Part shown: positions 7,763 through 16,507 of the stretch, one piece after another
How the letters are laid out: each line of letters begins with the position of its first letter
How positions within the stretch are numbered: position 1 is the stretch's first letter
Assembly: GCA_020024615.1 (NCBI GenBank)
Contig: JAHHTP010000007.1
Span: 1-62,514 of the forward strand
From: Oscillospiraceae bacterium
GTDB taxonomy: Bacteria; Bacillota; Clostridia; Oscillospirales; Ruminococcaceae
DNA: 62,514 nt
Direction of reading: 5' to 3'
Program-made: the position numbers and the translations under genes
The notes under the pieces: model-generated
What the model was told of the DNA's origin: nothing
The model's database searches: none
Seen by the model: the letters and a program-made list of their open reading frames with translations, nothing else

Positions 7763-7957
7763 ATGATGGAAGTTGTTGACTGTATGGAGCAGGTCATCGC
7801 AGGTTTTGGACGAGATATTGCTTTGTTTGTAATTGGCCATCAGGAGAGCGAAAATGCAGGAATAAAGTATCTGTCAGCGTGGATAATCCCCCTTGTTTCA
7901 GATATTCCGGTGTGTTATTTGGAGTCCGGAGCACTGTTTGATCCGGCAGAATTATAA
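7763..7957 (+). CDS. small ORF resembling the C-terminal part of a Nif3-like protein
   Basis: The 64-residue frame begins MMEVVDC behind AAAAGGGA, shortly after a good promoter, and stops 15 bases before the first fucosidase gene. The central motif IGHQESENAGIKYLSAWI resembles the GH-x-x-SE-x-x-x-x-YL metal-site region near the C-terminus of Nif3-like dinuclear-metal proteins, and the ending around VCYLESGALFDP resembles their last strand. A full Nif3-like protein has about 250-370 residues, so this would be only the tail. Either it is a relic of a longer gene kept because it leads the operon, or a small functional protein. Upstream sequence to the promoter shows no further homologous coding. 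Identification is by eye and moderate. Confidence 0.45.
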   Translation: MMEVVDCMEQVIAGFGRDIALFVIGHQESENAGIKYLSAWIIPLVSDIPVCYLESGALFDPAEL

Positions 7958-7972
7958 ATGGAGGCTTGAATC

Positions 7973-9382
7973 ATGACTGATTTTGAATTAGTAAAGGTAG
8001 TGCCAAACGAAAGACAGATTGCGCATCAATCGTTGGAGTTTTACGCATTTGCACATTTTACCGTGAATACTTATACCGATAAAGAGTGGGGCGAAGGTAC
8101 CGAAGATCCAGCAATTTTTAATCCGGTGAAATTTGATGCAGATCAGTGGGTGGATGCAGTAAAAGCAGCTGGTATGAAAGGTTTGCTGTTGACTTGCAAA
8201 CATCATGATGGTTTCTGCTTATGGCCAAGCAAATATAATACCCATAACATTAGTGCCAGCCTGTACAAGAACGGAAAAGGTGATATTGTGCGCGAAGTTG
8301 CGGATGCATGCCGTAAAGGCGGTATTAAATTTGGTGTGTATCTTTCCCCGTGGGATAGAAATTCCAAGCTTTATGGGACAGAAAGCTATAATGATTACTT
8401 TATCAATCAGCTGACGGAACTTTTGACCGAATATGGTGAAATCTTCTCCGTATGGTTTGATGGTGCTTGTGGTGAAGGTCCAAACGGTAAAAAGCAGGTC
8501 TATGACTGGGCGCGTTATTATCAGTGTATTCGTGAATTGCAGCCGAACGCAGGTATCAGTGTATGTGGTCCGGATGTCCGCTGGTGTGGTAATGAAGCTG
8601 GAGATACACGTGAAAGTGAGTGGAGTGTTGTTCCAGCAAGATTGTCGATGGCTGAGAGGGTTGCTGAATTAAGCCAGCAGTCGGATGATGCAGAGTTTAG
8701 AGAGCGCAAGATCACCTCGTCTGACCGTGATCTGGGCAGCCGTGAGGCTTTGAAAAATGAAACAGATTTAATCTGGTATCCGGCTGAAGTCAACACTTCA
8801 ATTCGTCCAGGCTGGTTCTACCACGCCAGTGAAGATGACAAGGTTCGTTCTCTGGATGAGTTATTACATATCTACTATAACTCGGTCGGTGGAAATGGTA
8901 CTTTTTTACTGAATCTTCCGCCGGATCGTGATGGTTTGATTCATGAGAATGATGTAAAGCGCCTGAAAGAAATTGGAGCGTATTTAAGAAAGACCTTTGC
9001 AGTTAACCTGGCAGAGAACGCTGAATTTATGGCATCCAGCACTGAAACAGGCTGTGAAATTGAGCATGCAAAAGCAGCAGGTTATGATATATATTATAAG
9101 GCTAAAGACGGCGATACCGCTGTGGATGTAACGATTACCTTCCCAAAACCGGTTTTAGCTACCCATGTTGTACTTCAGGAAAACATCAGATTAAGCCAGC
9201 GTATTGAGAACTTTGATATTATTGCTGAGAATGAAGCAGGCGAGCAGAAAGTTGTATATTCCGGTACCGTTGTCGGCTATAAAAAGATTGCAAAATTTGA
9301 TGCGGTTGATGTAAAGAAACTGATTATCCGTATTAAAGATTCCCGTGTATGCCCGACTTTATCTTTTGTTGGCGTATATTGA
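7973..9382 (+). CDS. alpha-L-fucosidase, glycoside hydrolase family 29
   Basis: GH29 enzymes remove alpha-linked L-fucose with retention of configuration. The 469-residue protein shows the family blocks AFAHFTVNTYTDKEWG (about 25-40), the HHDGF motif at 77-81 that binds fucose, and SVWFDGACGEG, in which Asp163 fits the catalytic nucleophile. After the TIM barrel (to about 345) a beta-rich region of about 120 residues follows, as in type B (alpha-1,3/1,4-specific) enzymes that carry a carbohydrate-binding-like domain. No signal peptide is present, so it should work in the cytoplasm on imported oligosaccharides. The ATG follows GGAGGCTTGAATC. It is the second gene of the 7728 transcript and is followed after 99 bases by another GH29 gene. 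Confidence 0.93.
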   Translation: MTDFELVKVVPNERQIAHQSLEFYAFAHFTVNTYTDKEWGEGTEDPAIFNPVKFDADQWVDAVKAAGMKGLLLTCKHHDGFCLWPSKYNTHNISASLYKNGKGDIVREVADACRKGGIKFGVYLSPWDRNSKLYGTESYNDYFINQLTELLTEYGEIFSVWFDGACGEGPNGKKQVYDWARYYQCIRELQPNAGISVCGPDVRWCGNEAGDTRESEWSVVPARLSMAERVAELSQQSDDAEFRERKITSSDRDLGSREALKNETDLIWYPAEVNTSIRPGWFYHASEDDKVRSLDELLHIYYNSVGGNGTFLLNLPPDRDGLIHENDVKRLKEIGAYLRKTFAVNLAENAEFMASSTETGCEIEHAKAAGYDIYYKAKDGDTAVDVTITFPKPVLATHVVLQENIRLSQRIENFDIIAENEAGEQKVVYSGTVVGYKKIAKFDAVDVKKLIIRIKDSRVCPTLSFVGVY

Positions 9383-9481
9383 GAAAATATGCAAGAAATT
9401 GCTGTTTGTTATAGATAGTGAGATCATTACTTATGGCTGAAAGGTATAGGTGATTGATAAATTTTTAAGGGGGAAATTATA

Positions 9482-10891
9482 ATGGCAGAAGATCTTAGAA
9501 TGGATGACATCGTTACAGAGGATGTCCAAGATGAAGAAGAAGATTATTATCACCACAATTACAGCACCGAGGAGGCGTATGTTCAGCCGACCGATCCGCT
9601 GATTCAGGAGCGTCTGGAATGGTTTAGAGATCAGAAACTGGGCTTTATTATGCACTGGGGTCCATATTCCCAGATTGGTATTGTAGAATCATGGGGTGTC
9701 TGCGATGAAGACTGGACCTTAAATGCAAATGACTGGCAGCAGGATAGAAAACAGTTTAAGAAAGAGTATTTTGATTTAAACAAAACCTTTAATCCGATTC
9801 GTTTCAATCCGGATGAGTGGACTGCACTGATGGCAGATAACGGCTTTAAGTATATGCTGTTTACTACCAAACATCACGACGGCTTCTGTATGTGGGATAC
9901 CCAGTATACCGACTACAAGATTACCGGCAAGGACTGTCCGTTCTCGACCAATCCGAGAGCTGATGTTTGCAAACACCTGTTTGATTCCGCAAGAAAACGC
10001 GGTTTGGCAGTCGGTACATACTTCTCAAAAGCTGACTGGAGTTGCCCAGATTACTGGGAGGATAGACTGGCTGATGGTTTTGATCATGGCAGAAATCCGT
10101 CCTATAATGTGAAGGAAAATCCGGAAAAATGGCAGAAATTCTGTGATTTCACTCGCAATCAGATTTTAGAGTTAATGAGTAAATATGGCAGAATTGATAT
10201 CTTGTGGCTGGATGCTGGTTGGGTCTGCAAAGCAAACAAACAGGATATTGATTTAGGTGGTATTGTTGAGGAAGTTCGCGCAAAATATCAGCCATGGCTG
10301 ATTTCTGCTGACAGAACCGTCGGCGGTCCGTATGAGAACTATGTAACTCCAGAGCAGCTGATTCCGGCACAACCGATGAGCATTCCGTGGGAAAGCTTCA
10401 TCACGCTGGGTAGAAGCTGTTCCTATACCTATAACGATGAATACAAGAGCGCAAGACAGGTACTCAGCATTTTAGTAGATGTTGTGGTGAAAGGTGGAAA
10501 CCTTGCTTTGAATGTTGCTCCACAGCCAGACGGAAGAATGCCGAAACCTGCATTTGAAATCTTAGGTGAGTTGGGCGCATGGCTGAAAGTAAATGGCGAA
10601 GCAATCTACGGTACGCGTTTTGTCGAGCCATATCGCTGTGGTGATTTTGGATTTACCCAGAACAAGACACATGATACCGTTTATGCCATTATGCTGATTG
10701 AATCGGATGACACCAAGATTGCAAAACAGGTTCTGATTCCATTTACCCAGAAAGAAGTAAAATCTGTATCGTTGCTTGATGGAAATAAAGAGCTTGCATT
10801 TGAGGTCAAAGAAGATGGTCTGCTGGTAACTATGCCGGATTATGATGAATCAGAGAAAGCACCGCTTGCAATTGCATTTGCATTAAAATAA
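9482..10891 (+). CDS. second GH29 family alpha-L-fucosidase
   Basis: This 469-residue protein is a distant relative of its neighbour, not a copy: it has HWGPYSQIGIVESWG (about 58-72), KHHDGFCMWDT (130-140) and DILWLDAGW, where Asp244 fits the nucleophile. It has an extra, very acidic N-terminal stretch of about 35 residues before the barrel and lacks a long C-terminal beta domain (about 80 residues remain). The first part resembles the more relaxed type A group, but specificity cannot be read safely. There is no signal peptide. The ATG follows AAGGGGG. No promoter is evident in the 99-base gap, so it is likely co-transcribed with the first fucosidase, the two perhaps handling different fucosyl linkages. 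Confidence 0.9.
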   Translation: MAEDLRMDDIVTEDVQDEEEDYYHHNYSTEEAYVQPTDPLIQERLEWFRDQKLGFIMHWGPYSQIGIVESWGVCDEDWTLNANDWQQDRKQFKKEYFDLNKTFNPIRFNPDEWTALMADNGFKYMLFTTKHHDGFCMWDTQYTDYKITGKDCPFSTNPRADVCKHLFDSARKRGLAVGTYFSKADWSCPDYWEDRLADGFDHGRNPSYNVKENPEKWQKFCDFTRNQILELMSKYGRIDILWLDAGWVCKANKQDIDLGGIVEEVRAKYQPWLISADRTVGGPYENYVTPEQLIPAQPMSIPWESFITLGRSCSYTYNDEYKSARQVLSILVDVVVKGGNLALNVAPQPDGRMPKPAFEILGELGAWLKVNGEAIYGTRFVEPYRCGDFGFTQNKTHDTVYAIMLIESDDTKIAKQVLIPFTQKEVKSVSLLDGNKELAFEVKEDGLLVTMPDYDESEKAPLAIAFALK

Positions 10892-10907
10892 TTTAGCTTG
10901 ATTTTTT

Positions 10908-10943
10908 AGCCCATGGTGGGTTTTGCTCGCCATGGGCTCTTTT
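10908..10943 (+). terminator. terminator of the fucosidase operon
   Basis: AGCCCATGG (10908-10916) pairs perfectly with CCATGGGCT (10930-10938) and is followed by CTTTTG. Confidence 0.8.
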
Positions 10944-10945
10944 GA

Positions 10946-10974
10946 TTGAATAAAATAAAAAAGTATGGTATAAT
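10946..10974 (+). promoter_or_regulatory. promoter of luxS
   Basis: TTGAAT (10946-10951), a 17-base A-rich spacer and a consensus TATAAT (10969-10974) lie 27 bases upstream of the luxS ATG. Confidence 0.85.
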
Positions 10975-11001
10975 GAGAAAAATAAATTGGAGGATGAAAA
11001 T

Positions 11002-11475
11002 ATGGAGAGAATTCAGAGTTTTGCAGTCAATCATGATGTGATGGGAATCGGTATGTATACTTCTCGTGTGGACGGAGATATTACCACCTATGATGTCAGA
11101 ATGGTTATCCCAAACGGAGGTGTGTATTTATCCAGCAGCAGTGCGCACACCATTGAGCATTTATTTGCAACCTTTGCACGCAACAGTGCTTTAAGCAATC
11201 AGGTGGTATATGTTGGGCCGATGGGATGTAGAACCGGTTTTTATCTTTTGGTAAGAGATATGGCACCAGAGGTTGCAATTAATCTGGTACGCGAAAGTTT
11301 ACAGTATGTGGCTGATTTTGAGGGTGAAATTCCGGGAAGCAAAAAAGTGGAATGCGGCAACTATCTCGATCATGATTTAGCCGCAGCCAAAAAGGATGTT
11401 CTGCCGCTTTTGAAAGTTCTGGAAGATTATCCGGTGGAGAAACTGGTTTATCCACAGGCTGAAAAAGGTGTATAA
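11002..11475 (+). CDS. luxS: S-ribosylhomocysteine lyase (autoinducer-2 synthase)
   Basis: LuxS splits S-ribosylhomocysteine into homocysteine and DPD, the precursor of autoinducer 2, in the activated methyl cycle. The 157-residue protein has the metal site HTIEH (His49, Glu52, His53), the third ligand at Cys118 in the VECGNYLDHD block, and the active-site Cys76 in GPMGCRTGFY. Length is normal. The ATG at 11002 follows GGAGG at eight bases; an upstream TTG in frame would overlap that site and is rejected. The gene stands alone between its own promoter and terminator. No nucleosidase (Pfs) gene is in the window; a homocysteine methyltransferase-like gene lies at 55404-56621. Confidence 0.97.
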   Translation: MERIQSFAVNHDVMGIGMYTSRVDGDITTYDVRMVIPNGGVYLSSSSAHTIEHLFATFARNSALSNQVVYVGPMGCRTGFYLLVRDMAPEVAINLVRESLQYVADFEGEIPGSKKVECGNYLDHDLAAAKKDVLPLLKVLEDYPVEKLVYPQAEKGV

Positions 11476-11515
11476 TTCACCGATTTTAGACATTTGTTTT
11501 GATTTAAAAACAATA

Positions 11516-11549
11516 AAACCGACTTGCTGTAACAGGCAGGCCGGTTTTT
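11516..11549. terminator. bidirectional terminator between luxS and flavin reductase gene
   Basis: A stem of about 14 pairs starting AAACCG/CGGTTT, with one mismatch and two wobbles, is followed by TTTTTG on the plus strand and by TATTGTTTTT on the minus strand, serving two convergent genes. Confidence 0.8.
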
Positions 11550-11569
11550 GTTATATGTCTTTTAGATGA

Positions 11570-12091
11570 TTATTTTTCCAATACTTTTACAATTTCTCCG
11601 ATATACATTTGATGGTAGTCTTTTGCTGCATAGTTTTTCTCAGCAACCGAAGGATCGATGAAGCATTCTTCTTTGAGGTTATCGGAATACAGTTTGCGAC
11701 AGACTAAGATCAGGCGGCTCTGCTCATAAGCAACGGTCTGCTCATTGTCTGCAGCAGCGATAAACGGAGTTAAGCTGCATTCTTTGTCCTTATCAACATC
11801 TTTTCCGGAATTTCTGCCACAATAGGTCAGAATATCACGCATCTCATTTGGCAGCACGGACAGGGTGAAATAATCACCATTGTCAACAAACTGTTTGGTA
11901 TGACGCTGCGGACGGATATAAACAGTGGCAACTGGTTTGTTCCACAGAACGCCGACACCACCCCAGCTTGCTGTCATGGTGTTGTGATGTTGCATATCGC
12001 CTGCGGTAATTAACAGCCAGTCATTTCCAATTAAGGTAAACGGATTGTCAGAGATTTCTTTCGGGTCGATGGATTTGAAATTATTGTTCAT
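11570..12091 (-). CDS. flavin reductase-like FMN-binding protein
   Basis: The 173-residue protein has the pattern of the flavin reductase-like/flavoredoxin split barrel: a NPFTLIGNDWLLITAGD opening, the MTASWGGVGVLWNKPVATVYIRP block that contacts the flavin, and FTLSVLP. Such proteins bind FMN and act as small electron-transfer proteins or NAD(P)H:flavin reductases; the partner is unknown. The frame is open to 12217, but the ATG at 12091 has AAAGGA eight bases upstream and gives a start typical of the family. It lies 16 bases after the stop of the topoisomerase A-subunit gene and is probably carried on that transcript. Confidence 0.85.
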   Translation of the reverse strand: MNNNFKSIDPKEISDNPFTLIGNDWLLITAGDMQHHNTMTASWGGVGVLWNKPVATVYIRPQRHTKQFVDNGDYFTLSVLPNEMRDILTYCGRNSGKDVDKDKECSLTPFIAAADNEQTVAYEQSRLILVCRKLYSDNLKEECFIDPSVAEKNYAAKDYHQMYIGEIVKVLEK

Positions 12092-12107
12092 GGTATCATT
12101 TCCTTTC

Positions 12108-14357
12108 TCATTCACCCAGTGTAAGTTGTGTGTCTTCAAAATGCGGTTTATCGGCTGCTGCAAGCAGCATACCGGTGCTTGGCAGTTTTTCCGTGGTATA
12201 GCGTTCCGGTTTAACAAAGCTGCCGTCTTGATATCTTATGACGCGGAGCAGCGATTTATTTTTGCGGAATGCCATAGTATTGACACCCTGACTGTCACGG
12301 GTTGCTTTTTCAGGAATTTGATCCGCTAAAACAAGCAGATAACGGTGGTCAGTGGATTCCATCAAGAATTGATTTCCACTTGCTGTGTCGAAGATAGCGG
12401 TCAGCGGGAATTTGGAACAATATGCGTTGGTTAATTTTTTGCGGTTGGTTTTTGTTTCATAAGAAGAAAGCGGAACTTTAGCAGCTTTTCCATTTTCAAA
12501 GAAGAATAAAATATGACCGGAATAGTCTTTGGTGGTGATAAAGCCGACAATTTTTTCATTCGAGTCAAAACCAAGTTTAGCCGGCAGATATTCGCCGAAT
12601 ACGCTTGCCTTGGTGTCGTCAAAATCACAGGCTCTGGTTTTGTAAACCTGTGCTTTGTCTGTGAAAATCAGCATAGAAACAGCATTGGTTTGCTCCAAAT
12701 GCAGAATAATTTCGTCGCCCTCTTTTAGCTTATGATTGGAACTCATGCGTAACGACTGCGGTGTGATTTTTTTGAAGTATCCCTCTTTGGTTAAGAACAG
12801 GTTGACCGGATAATCTGGAATTTCTTCTGGAATGTTTTCTTCTTCTTCATCCACATCATACAGGAAAATACTCTTGCGTGGCTGCATATGGTCTTTCATG
12901 ACTCGTTTTAAGTCAGCGATGATGATAGCACGAACTTTGCTGTCCTTCTTCAAAGTTTCTTGTAAATCCGCAATCGTTTCTTCCAACGATTCAATTTCGT
13001 TGGTACGATTTAAAATATATTCTCGGTTTAAGTGGCGTAGCTTGATTTCTGCAACATATTCCGCTTGTATTTCGTCGATGCCAAAGCCGATCATCAGATT
13101 TGGAACAACTTCTTTTTCTTCTTCGGTTTCCCTTACGATTTTAATCGCTTTATCAATGTCCATGAGGATTTTCTTTAGACCTTGCAGCAGATGCAGCTTT
13201 TCCTGTTTCTGTTTCAGGTCAAAGCTCACTTTGCGTCTGACACAGCTGGTGCGGAAGATGATCCATTCGTTTAAGATTTCACGGATGCCCATAACTTTCG
13301 GATATCCGTTAATTAAGACATTGAAGTTGCAGGAAAAAGTGTCCTGTAATGGGGTAGAACGGTAGAGAATCTGCATGAGCCTATCCGGATCAACCCCGCG
13401 TTTTAAGTCAAAGGTCAATTTTAAGCCAGAAAGATCGGTCTCATCACGAATGTCAGTGATGTCCTTGATTTTGCCCTGTTTGATTAGGTCGATGGTTTTA
13501 TCCATGATTGCTTCAATCGTGGTACTCGGTGGAATTTGCGTGACCTCAATACAGTTGTTGGCTTTGTCATAGTTGTATCTTGCTCTAACCTTGATACTGC
13601 CGCGCCCGGTGCGGATGATCTTTTCCAGCTCGGCTTTGTCATATAGAATGATGCCGCCGCCTGGGAAGTCTGGTCCCTGCAAGGTTAAGGTGATGTCATG
13701 TCCCGGGTTTTTTAAGAGTTCAATGGTGGTCTGACAGATTTCCTTTAGATTGAATGGACAGATATTGCTTGCCATTGAAACTGCAATACCGACATTGGAA
13801 TTGACTAAAATTGCTGGATAGGTAGTTGGCAGCAGTGCTGGTTCGGTCATGGTGTTGTCGTAGTTTGGAACCATGTCAACGGTATTTTTATCGATATCTG
13901 AGAAAATTTCAGAGCAGATTTTTGCAAGCTTTGCTTCAGTGTAGCGGGATGCTGCATACTGCATATCACGAGAATACGCCTTACCAAAGTTACCCTTGCT
14001 GTCGATATACGGATGCAGTAACGCCTCACATCCGGCGGACAGACGAACCATTGTTTCATAAATAGCCGCATCACCATGCGGATTCAAGCGCATGGTCTGA
14101 CCGACAATATTAGCGGATTTGGTGCGATTTCCGTTCAGTAAACCCATTTTGTACATGGTGTAGAGCAGTTTGCGGTGGGATGGCTTAAATCCATCGATTT
14201 CCGGCAACGCACGAGAGATGATGACACTCATCGCATATGGCATATAGTTCTGTTCAAGCGTTTCGGTAATCGGCTGTTCCACAACAGTTCCAGCGCCAGC
14301 AATATAGGCGTCAAATTCGGTTTTATGTGCGGTTGATTGTTTTGCTTTTCTTACCAT
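12108..14357 (-). CDS. parC: divergent type IIA DNA topoisomerase subunit A (ParC/GyrA-like)
   Basis: The A subunit cuts and rejoins both DNA strands through a tyrosine. In this 749-residue protein the breakage-reunion domain is plain: YAMSVIISRALPEIDG (41-56), NPHGDAAIYETMVRLS (92-107) and SRYTEAKLAKI with the catalytic Tyr139. The C-terminal quarter has beta-pinwheel-like repeats (VNLFLTKEGYFKKI, LIFTDKAQVYK, LFFFENGKAAKVPL), but I see no GyrA box (QRRGGKG), which argues for a topo IV-like decatenase rather than a wrapping gyrase. The position equivalent to the quinolone-sensitive Ser83 of E. coli GyrA is Ala97. It follows the B-subunit gene by 18 bases. This is probably a second, non-gyrase pair; whether it is the true ParC of the organism is open. 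Confidence 0.88.
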   Translation of the reverse strand: MVRKAKQSTAHKTEFDAYIAGAGTVVEQPITETLEQNYMPYAMSVIISRALPEIDGFKPSHRKLLYTMYKMGLLNGNRTKSANIVGQTMRLNPHGDAAIYETMVRLSAGCEALLHPYIDSKGNFGKAYSRDMQYAASRYTEAKLAKICSEIFSDIDKNTVDMVPNYDNTMTEPALLPTTYPAILVNSNVGIAVSMASNICPFNLKEICQTTIELLKNPGHDITLTLQGPDFPGGGIILYDKAELEKIIRTGRGSIKVRARYNYDKANNCIEVTQIPPSTTIEAIMDKTIDLIKQGKIKDITDIRDETDLSGLKLTFDLKRGVDPDRLMQILYRSTPLQDTFSCNFNVLINGYPKVMGIREILNEWIIFRTSCVRRKVSFDLKQKQEKLHLLQGLKKILMDIDKAIKIVRETEEEKEVVPNLMIGFGIDEIQAEYVAEIKLRHLNREYILNRTNEIESLEETIADLQETLKKDSKVRAIIIADLKRVMKDHMQPRKSIFLYDVDEEEENIPEEIPDYPVNLFLTKEGYFKKITPQSLRMSSNHKLKEGDEIILHLEQTNAVSMLIFTDKAQVYKTRACDFDDTKASVFGEYLPAKLGFDSNEKIVGFITTKDYSGHILFFFENGKAAKVPLSSYETKTNRKKLTNAYCSKFPLTAIFDTASGNQFLMESTDHRYLLVLADQIPEKATRDSQGVNTMAFRKNKSLLRVIRYQDGSFVKPERYTTEKLPSTGMLLAAADKPHFEDTQLTLGE

Positions 14358-14375
14358 AACGGTCTATCATCCTCC

Positions 14376-16358
14376 TCATGAAATATCGGCCAGTTCCAGA
14401 TAATCCTGACCGTTTTCTGCAATATAATCCTTGCGTCCCTGAAGATTATCACCCAGCAACATATCAAACATTTCCATGGTGCGTTTGGCATCCTCCCAGG
14501 AAACGCGGATGAGGCGGCGGGTCTGTGGATTCATAGTGGTCATCCACATCATTTCCGGCTGGTTTTCACCAAGACCTTTGGAGCGTTGGATGTTGTATTT
14601 GGTGTTGCCTAAGGATTTGATGATATCCTGTTTTTCCTTTTCGGTGTAGGCAAAATAAGATTTGCTTTTGGTCGTAATTTCAAATAATGGGGATTCTGCG
14701 ATATAAACATATCCCTCTTTGATTAAAGTTGGGGTTAGGCGATAGAGCATCGTCAAAATCAGCGTTCTAATCTGGTAGCCGTCAACATCAGCATCGGTAC
14801 AGATAATGATTTTATTCCAGCGCAGTGCCGAAAGATCAAAGTTGGAAAGATCTTTATTGGCTTTTGTGGTGACTTCGATGCCACAGCCTAAAATTTTCAT
14901 GAGATCGGTGATAATTTCATTATTGAAAATTTTGTTGAATTCCGCTTTCAGACAGTTTAAGATTTTGCCGCGTACCGGGATAACCGCTTGGAATTCTGCA
15001 TCGCGTCCGAGTTTAACCGAACCAAGTGCAGAATCACCCTCTACGATATAAAGTTCACGACGGGACAGGTCTTTGGTACGACAGTCTACAAATTTTTGTA
15101 CACGGGAGGCAAGATCGGTACCGCCGCTTAATTTGGTTTTGATGTTCAAACGGGTTTTTTCAGCATTTTCACGGCTGCGTTTGTTGATTAAAATCTGGTC
15201 AGAGATTTTTGTCATAGCATCCGGGTTTTCGAGTGCAAAAATTTCCAGTTGATGCTTTAAAAATTCGGTCATCGCCTCATAGATGAATTTATTTGTGATT
15301 GCTTTTTTGGTTTGGTTTTCATATGAAGTCTGGGTAGAAAACGAGGAGGAAACCAGAATCAGGCAGTCGGCCACATCATTATAGGTGATTTTATTTTCAT
15401 TTTTCAGGTATTTGTTGTTCTGTTTGAGATAACTGTCAATAAAGGAGGTAAACGCCTGTCTTACCGCGCGTTCTGGAGAACCACCGTATTCCAGAAAGCT
15501 GGAGTTGTGGTAATATTCGGTCATTTGCACTTTATTGGAAAAGGTGACCGCGGTGGATAGTTTTACCTTATAATCAGATTTGTCTGCACGATCACGGCCG
15601 ACGCGCTCCGCTTCCCAGTACTGGATGTCACAGAATGTATCGCTTCCGCCAATTTCTTTTACATAGTCAACAATACCATTTTCATACAGGATGGTTTCTT
15701 CTTCAAATTGTCCGTTTGCCAACTGATTGCGGAATACAAAGGTAAGACCTTTATTGACGATGGCCTGCCGTTTTAAGACATCTTTGAAATATTCGGTCGG
15801 AATGTTGATGTCGGTGAAAACCGCAAGGTCTGGACGCCATCTATGACGGGTTCCGGTCTGTCTGCCTTTATACGGTTTTTTCTCTAATCCGCCTATATTT
15901 TCACCCTTTTCAAAATGCAGAGTATACTCATATCCATCACGGTGAATGCAGACATCCATGTATTCGGAAGAATACTGGGTTGCACAAGAGCCAAGTCCGT
16001 TTAATCCTAAGGAAAATTCATAGTTGCTTCCGGAATTGTTCTGATATTTGCCACCGGCATATAATTCACAATAGATCAATTCCCAGTTGTAGCACTGTTC
16101 GCCCTGGTTATAATCCACCGGGCATCCGCGGCCGAAATCCTCGATTTCAATGGACAGGTCATTATAGCGGGTTAAAATAATCTTATCGCCGAAGCCCTCT
16201 CTTGCCTCATCAATCGAGTTGGAGAGAATCTCGAATACAGTATGCTCACAGCCGTCGAGTCCGTCTGAACCGAAGATGACGGCAGGGCGTTTTCTGACAC
16301 GGTCAGCACCCTTTAATGAGGTGATACTTTCGTTATTGTATGCTGCTGTCTTTTTCAT
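14376..16358 (-). CDS. parE: divergent type IIA DNA topoisomerase subunit B (ParE/GyrB-like)
   Basis: The 660-residue ATPase subunit powers strand passage. The GHKL part is recognisable but unusual: EILSNSIDEAREGF replaces the common EVVDNSIDEA, DFGRGCPVD the common DDGRGIPVD, and the lid loop reads GLNGLGSCATQ. The TOPRIM part is nearer standard, with YIVEGDSALGS and the metal pair in TDADVDG, followed by RSKGLGENQPE. All key acidic residues are kept, so it should be active. The ATG at 16358 follows AAAGGA. The gene starts a unit with the A subunit and a flavin reductase, behind a consensus promoter. Because of the sequence drift I would also consider a specialised paralogue beside the regular gyrase, which is not in this window. 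Confidence 0.88.
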   Translation of the reverse strand: MKKTAAYNNESITSLKGADRVRKRPAVIFGSDGLDGCEHTVFEILSNSIDEAREGFGDKIILTRYNDLSIEIEDFGRGCPVDYNQGEQCYNWELIYCELYAGGKYQNNSGSNYEFSLGLNGLGSCATQYSSEYMDVCIHRDGYEYTLHFEKGENIGGLEKKPYKGRQTGTRHRWRPDLAVFTDINIPTEYFKDVLKRQAIVNKGLTFVFRNQLANGQFEEETILYENGIVDYVKEIGGSDTFCDIQYWEAERVGRDRADKSDYKVKLSTAVTFSNKVQMTEYYHNSSFLEYGGSPERAVRQAFTSFIDSYLKQNNKYLKNENKITYNDVADCLILVSSSFSTQTSYENQTKKAITNKFIYEAMTEFLKHQLEIFALENPDAMTKISDQILINKRSRENAEKTRLNIKTKLSGGTDLASRVQKFVDCRTKDLSRRELYIVEGDSALGSVKLGRDAEFQAVIPVRGKILNCLKAEFNKIFNNEIITDLMKILGCGIEVTTKANKDLSNFDLSALRWNKIIICTDADVDGYQIRTLILTMLYRLTPTLIKEGYVYIAESPLFEITTKSKSYFAYTEKEKQDIIKSLGNTKYNIQRSKGLGENQPEMMWMTTMNPQTRRLIRVSWEDAKRTMEMFDMLLGDNLQGRKDYIAENGQDYLELADIS

Positions 16359-16417
16359 TGATTGTTAATCCTTTATTTTATGCTAAATGAAACATTACGG
16401 TCTTTCGTACGTGTCTT

Positions 16418-16446
16418 ATTTTAACCTGTTTTCATGAAGTTGTCAA
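16418..16446 (-). promoter_or_regulatory. promoter of the topoisomerase operon
   Basis: On the minus strand TTGACA (16441-16446), a 17-base spacer and TAAAAT (16418-16423) lie about 60 bases upstream of the parE ATG. Confidence 0.8.
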
Positions 16447-16457
16447 CCGTACCAAAA

Positions 16458-16484
16458 AACCGGCAGCTTTTTATGCCGCCGGTT
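16458..16484 (-). terminator. terminator of the sulfatase gene
   Basis: AACCGGCAGC (16458-16467) pairs with GCCGCCGGTT (16475-16484) with one wobble and is followed on the minus strand by a T run, just ahead of the topoisomerase promoter. Confidence 0.85.
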
Positions 16485-16507
16485 CAAATTAAAAATTTTT
16501 TAAAAAA

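Noticed and set aside
10149..10370. Minus-strand frames inside the fucosidase genes
   Set aside because: They have no ribosome-binding site, no recognisable motif, and lie fully inside strongly supported genes on the other strand.
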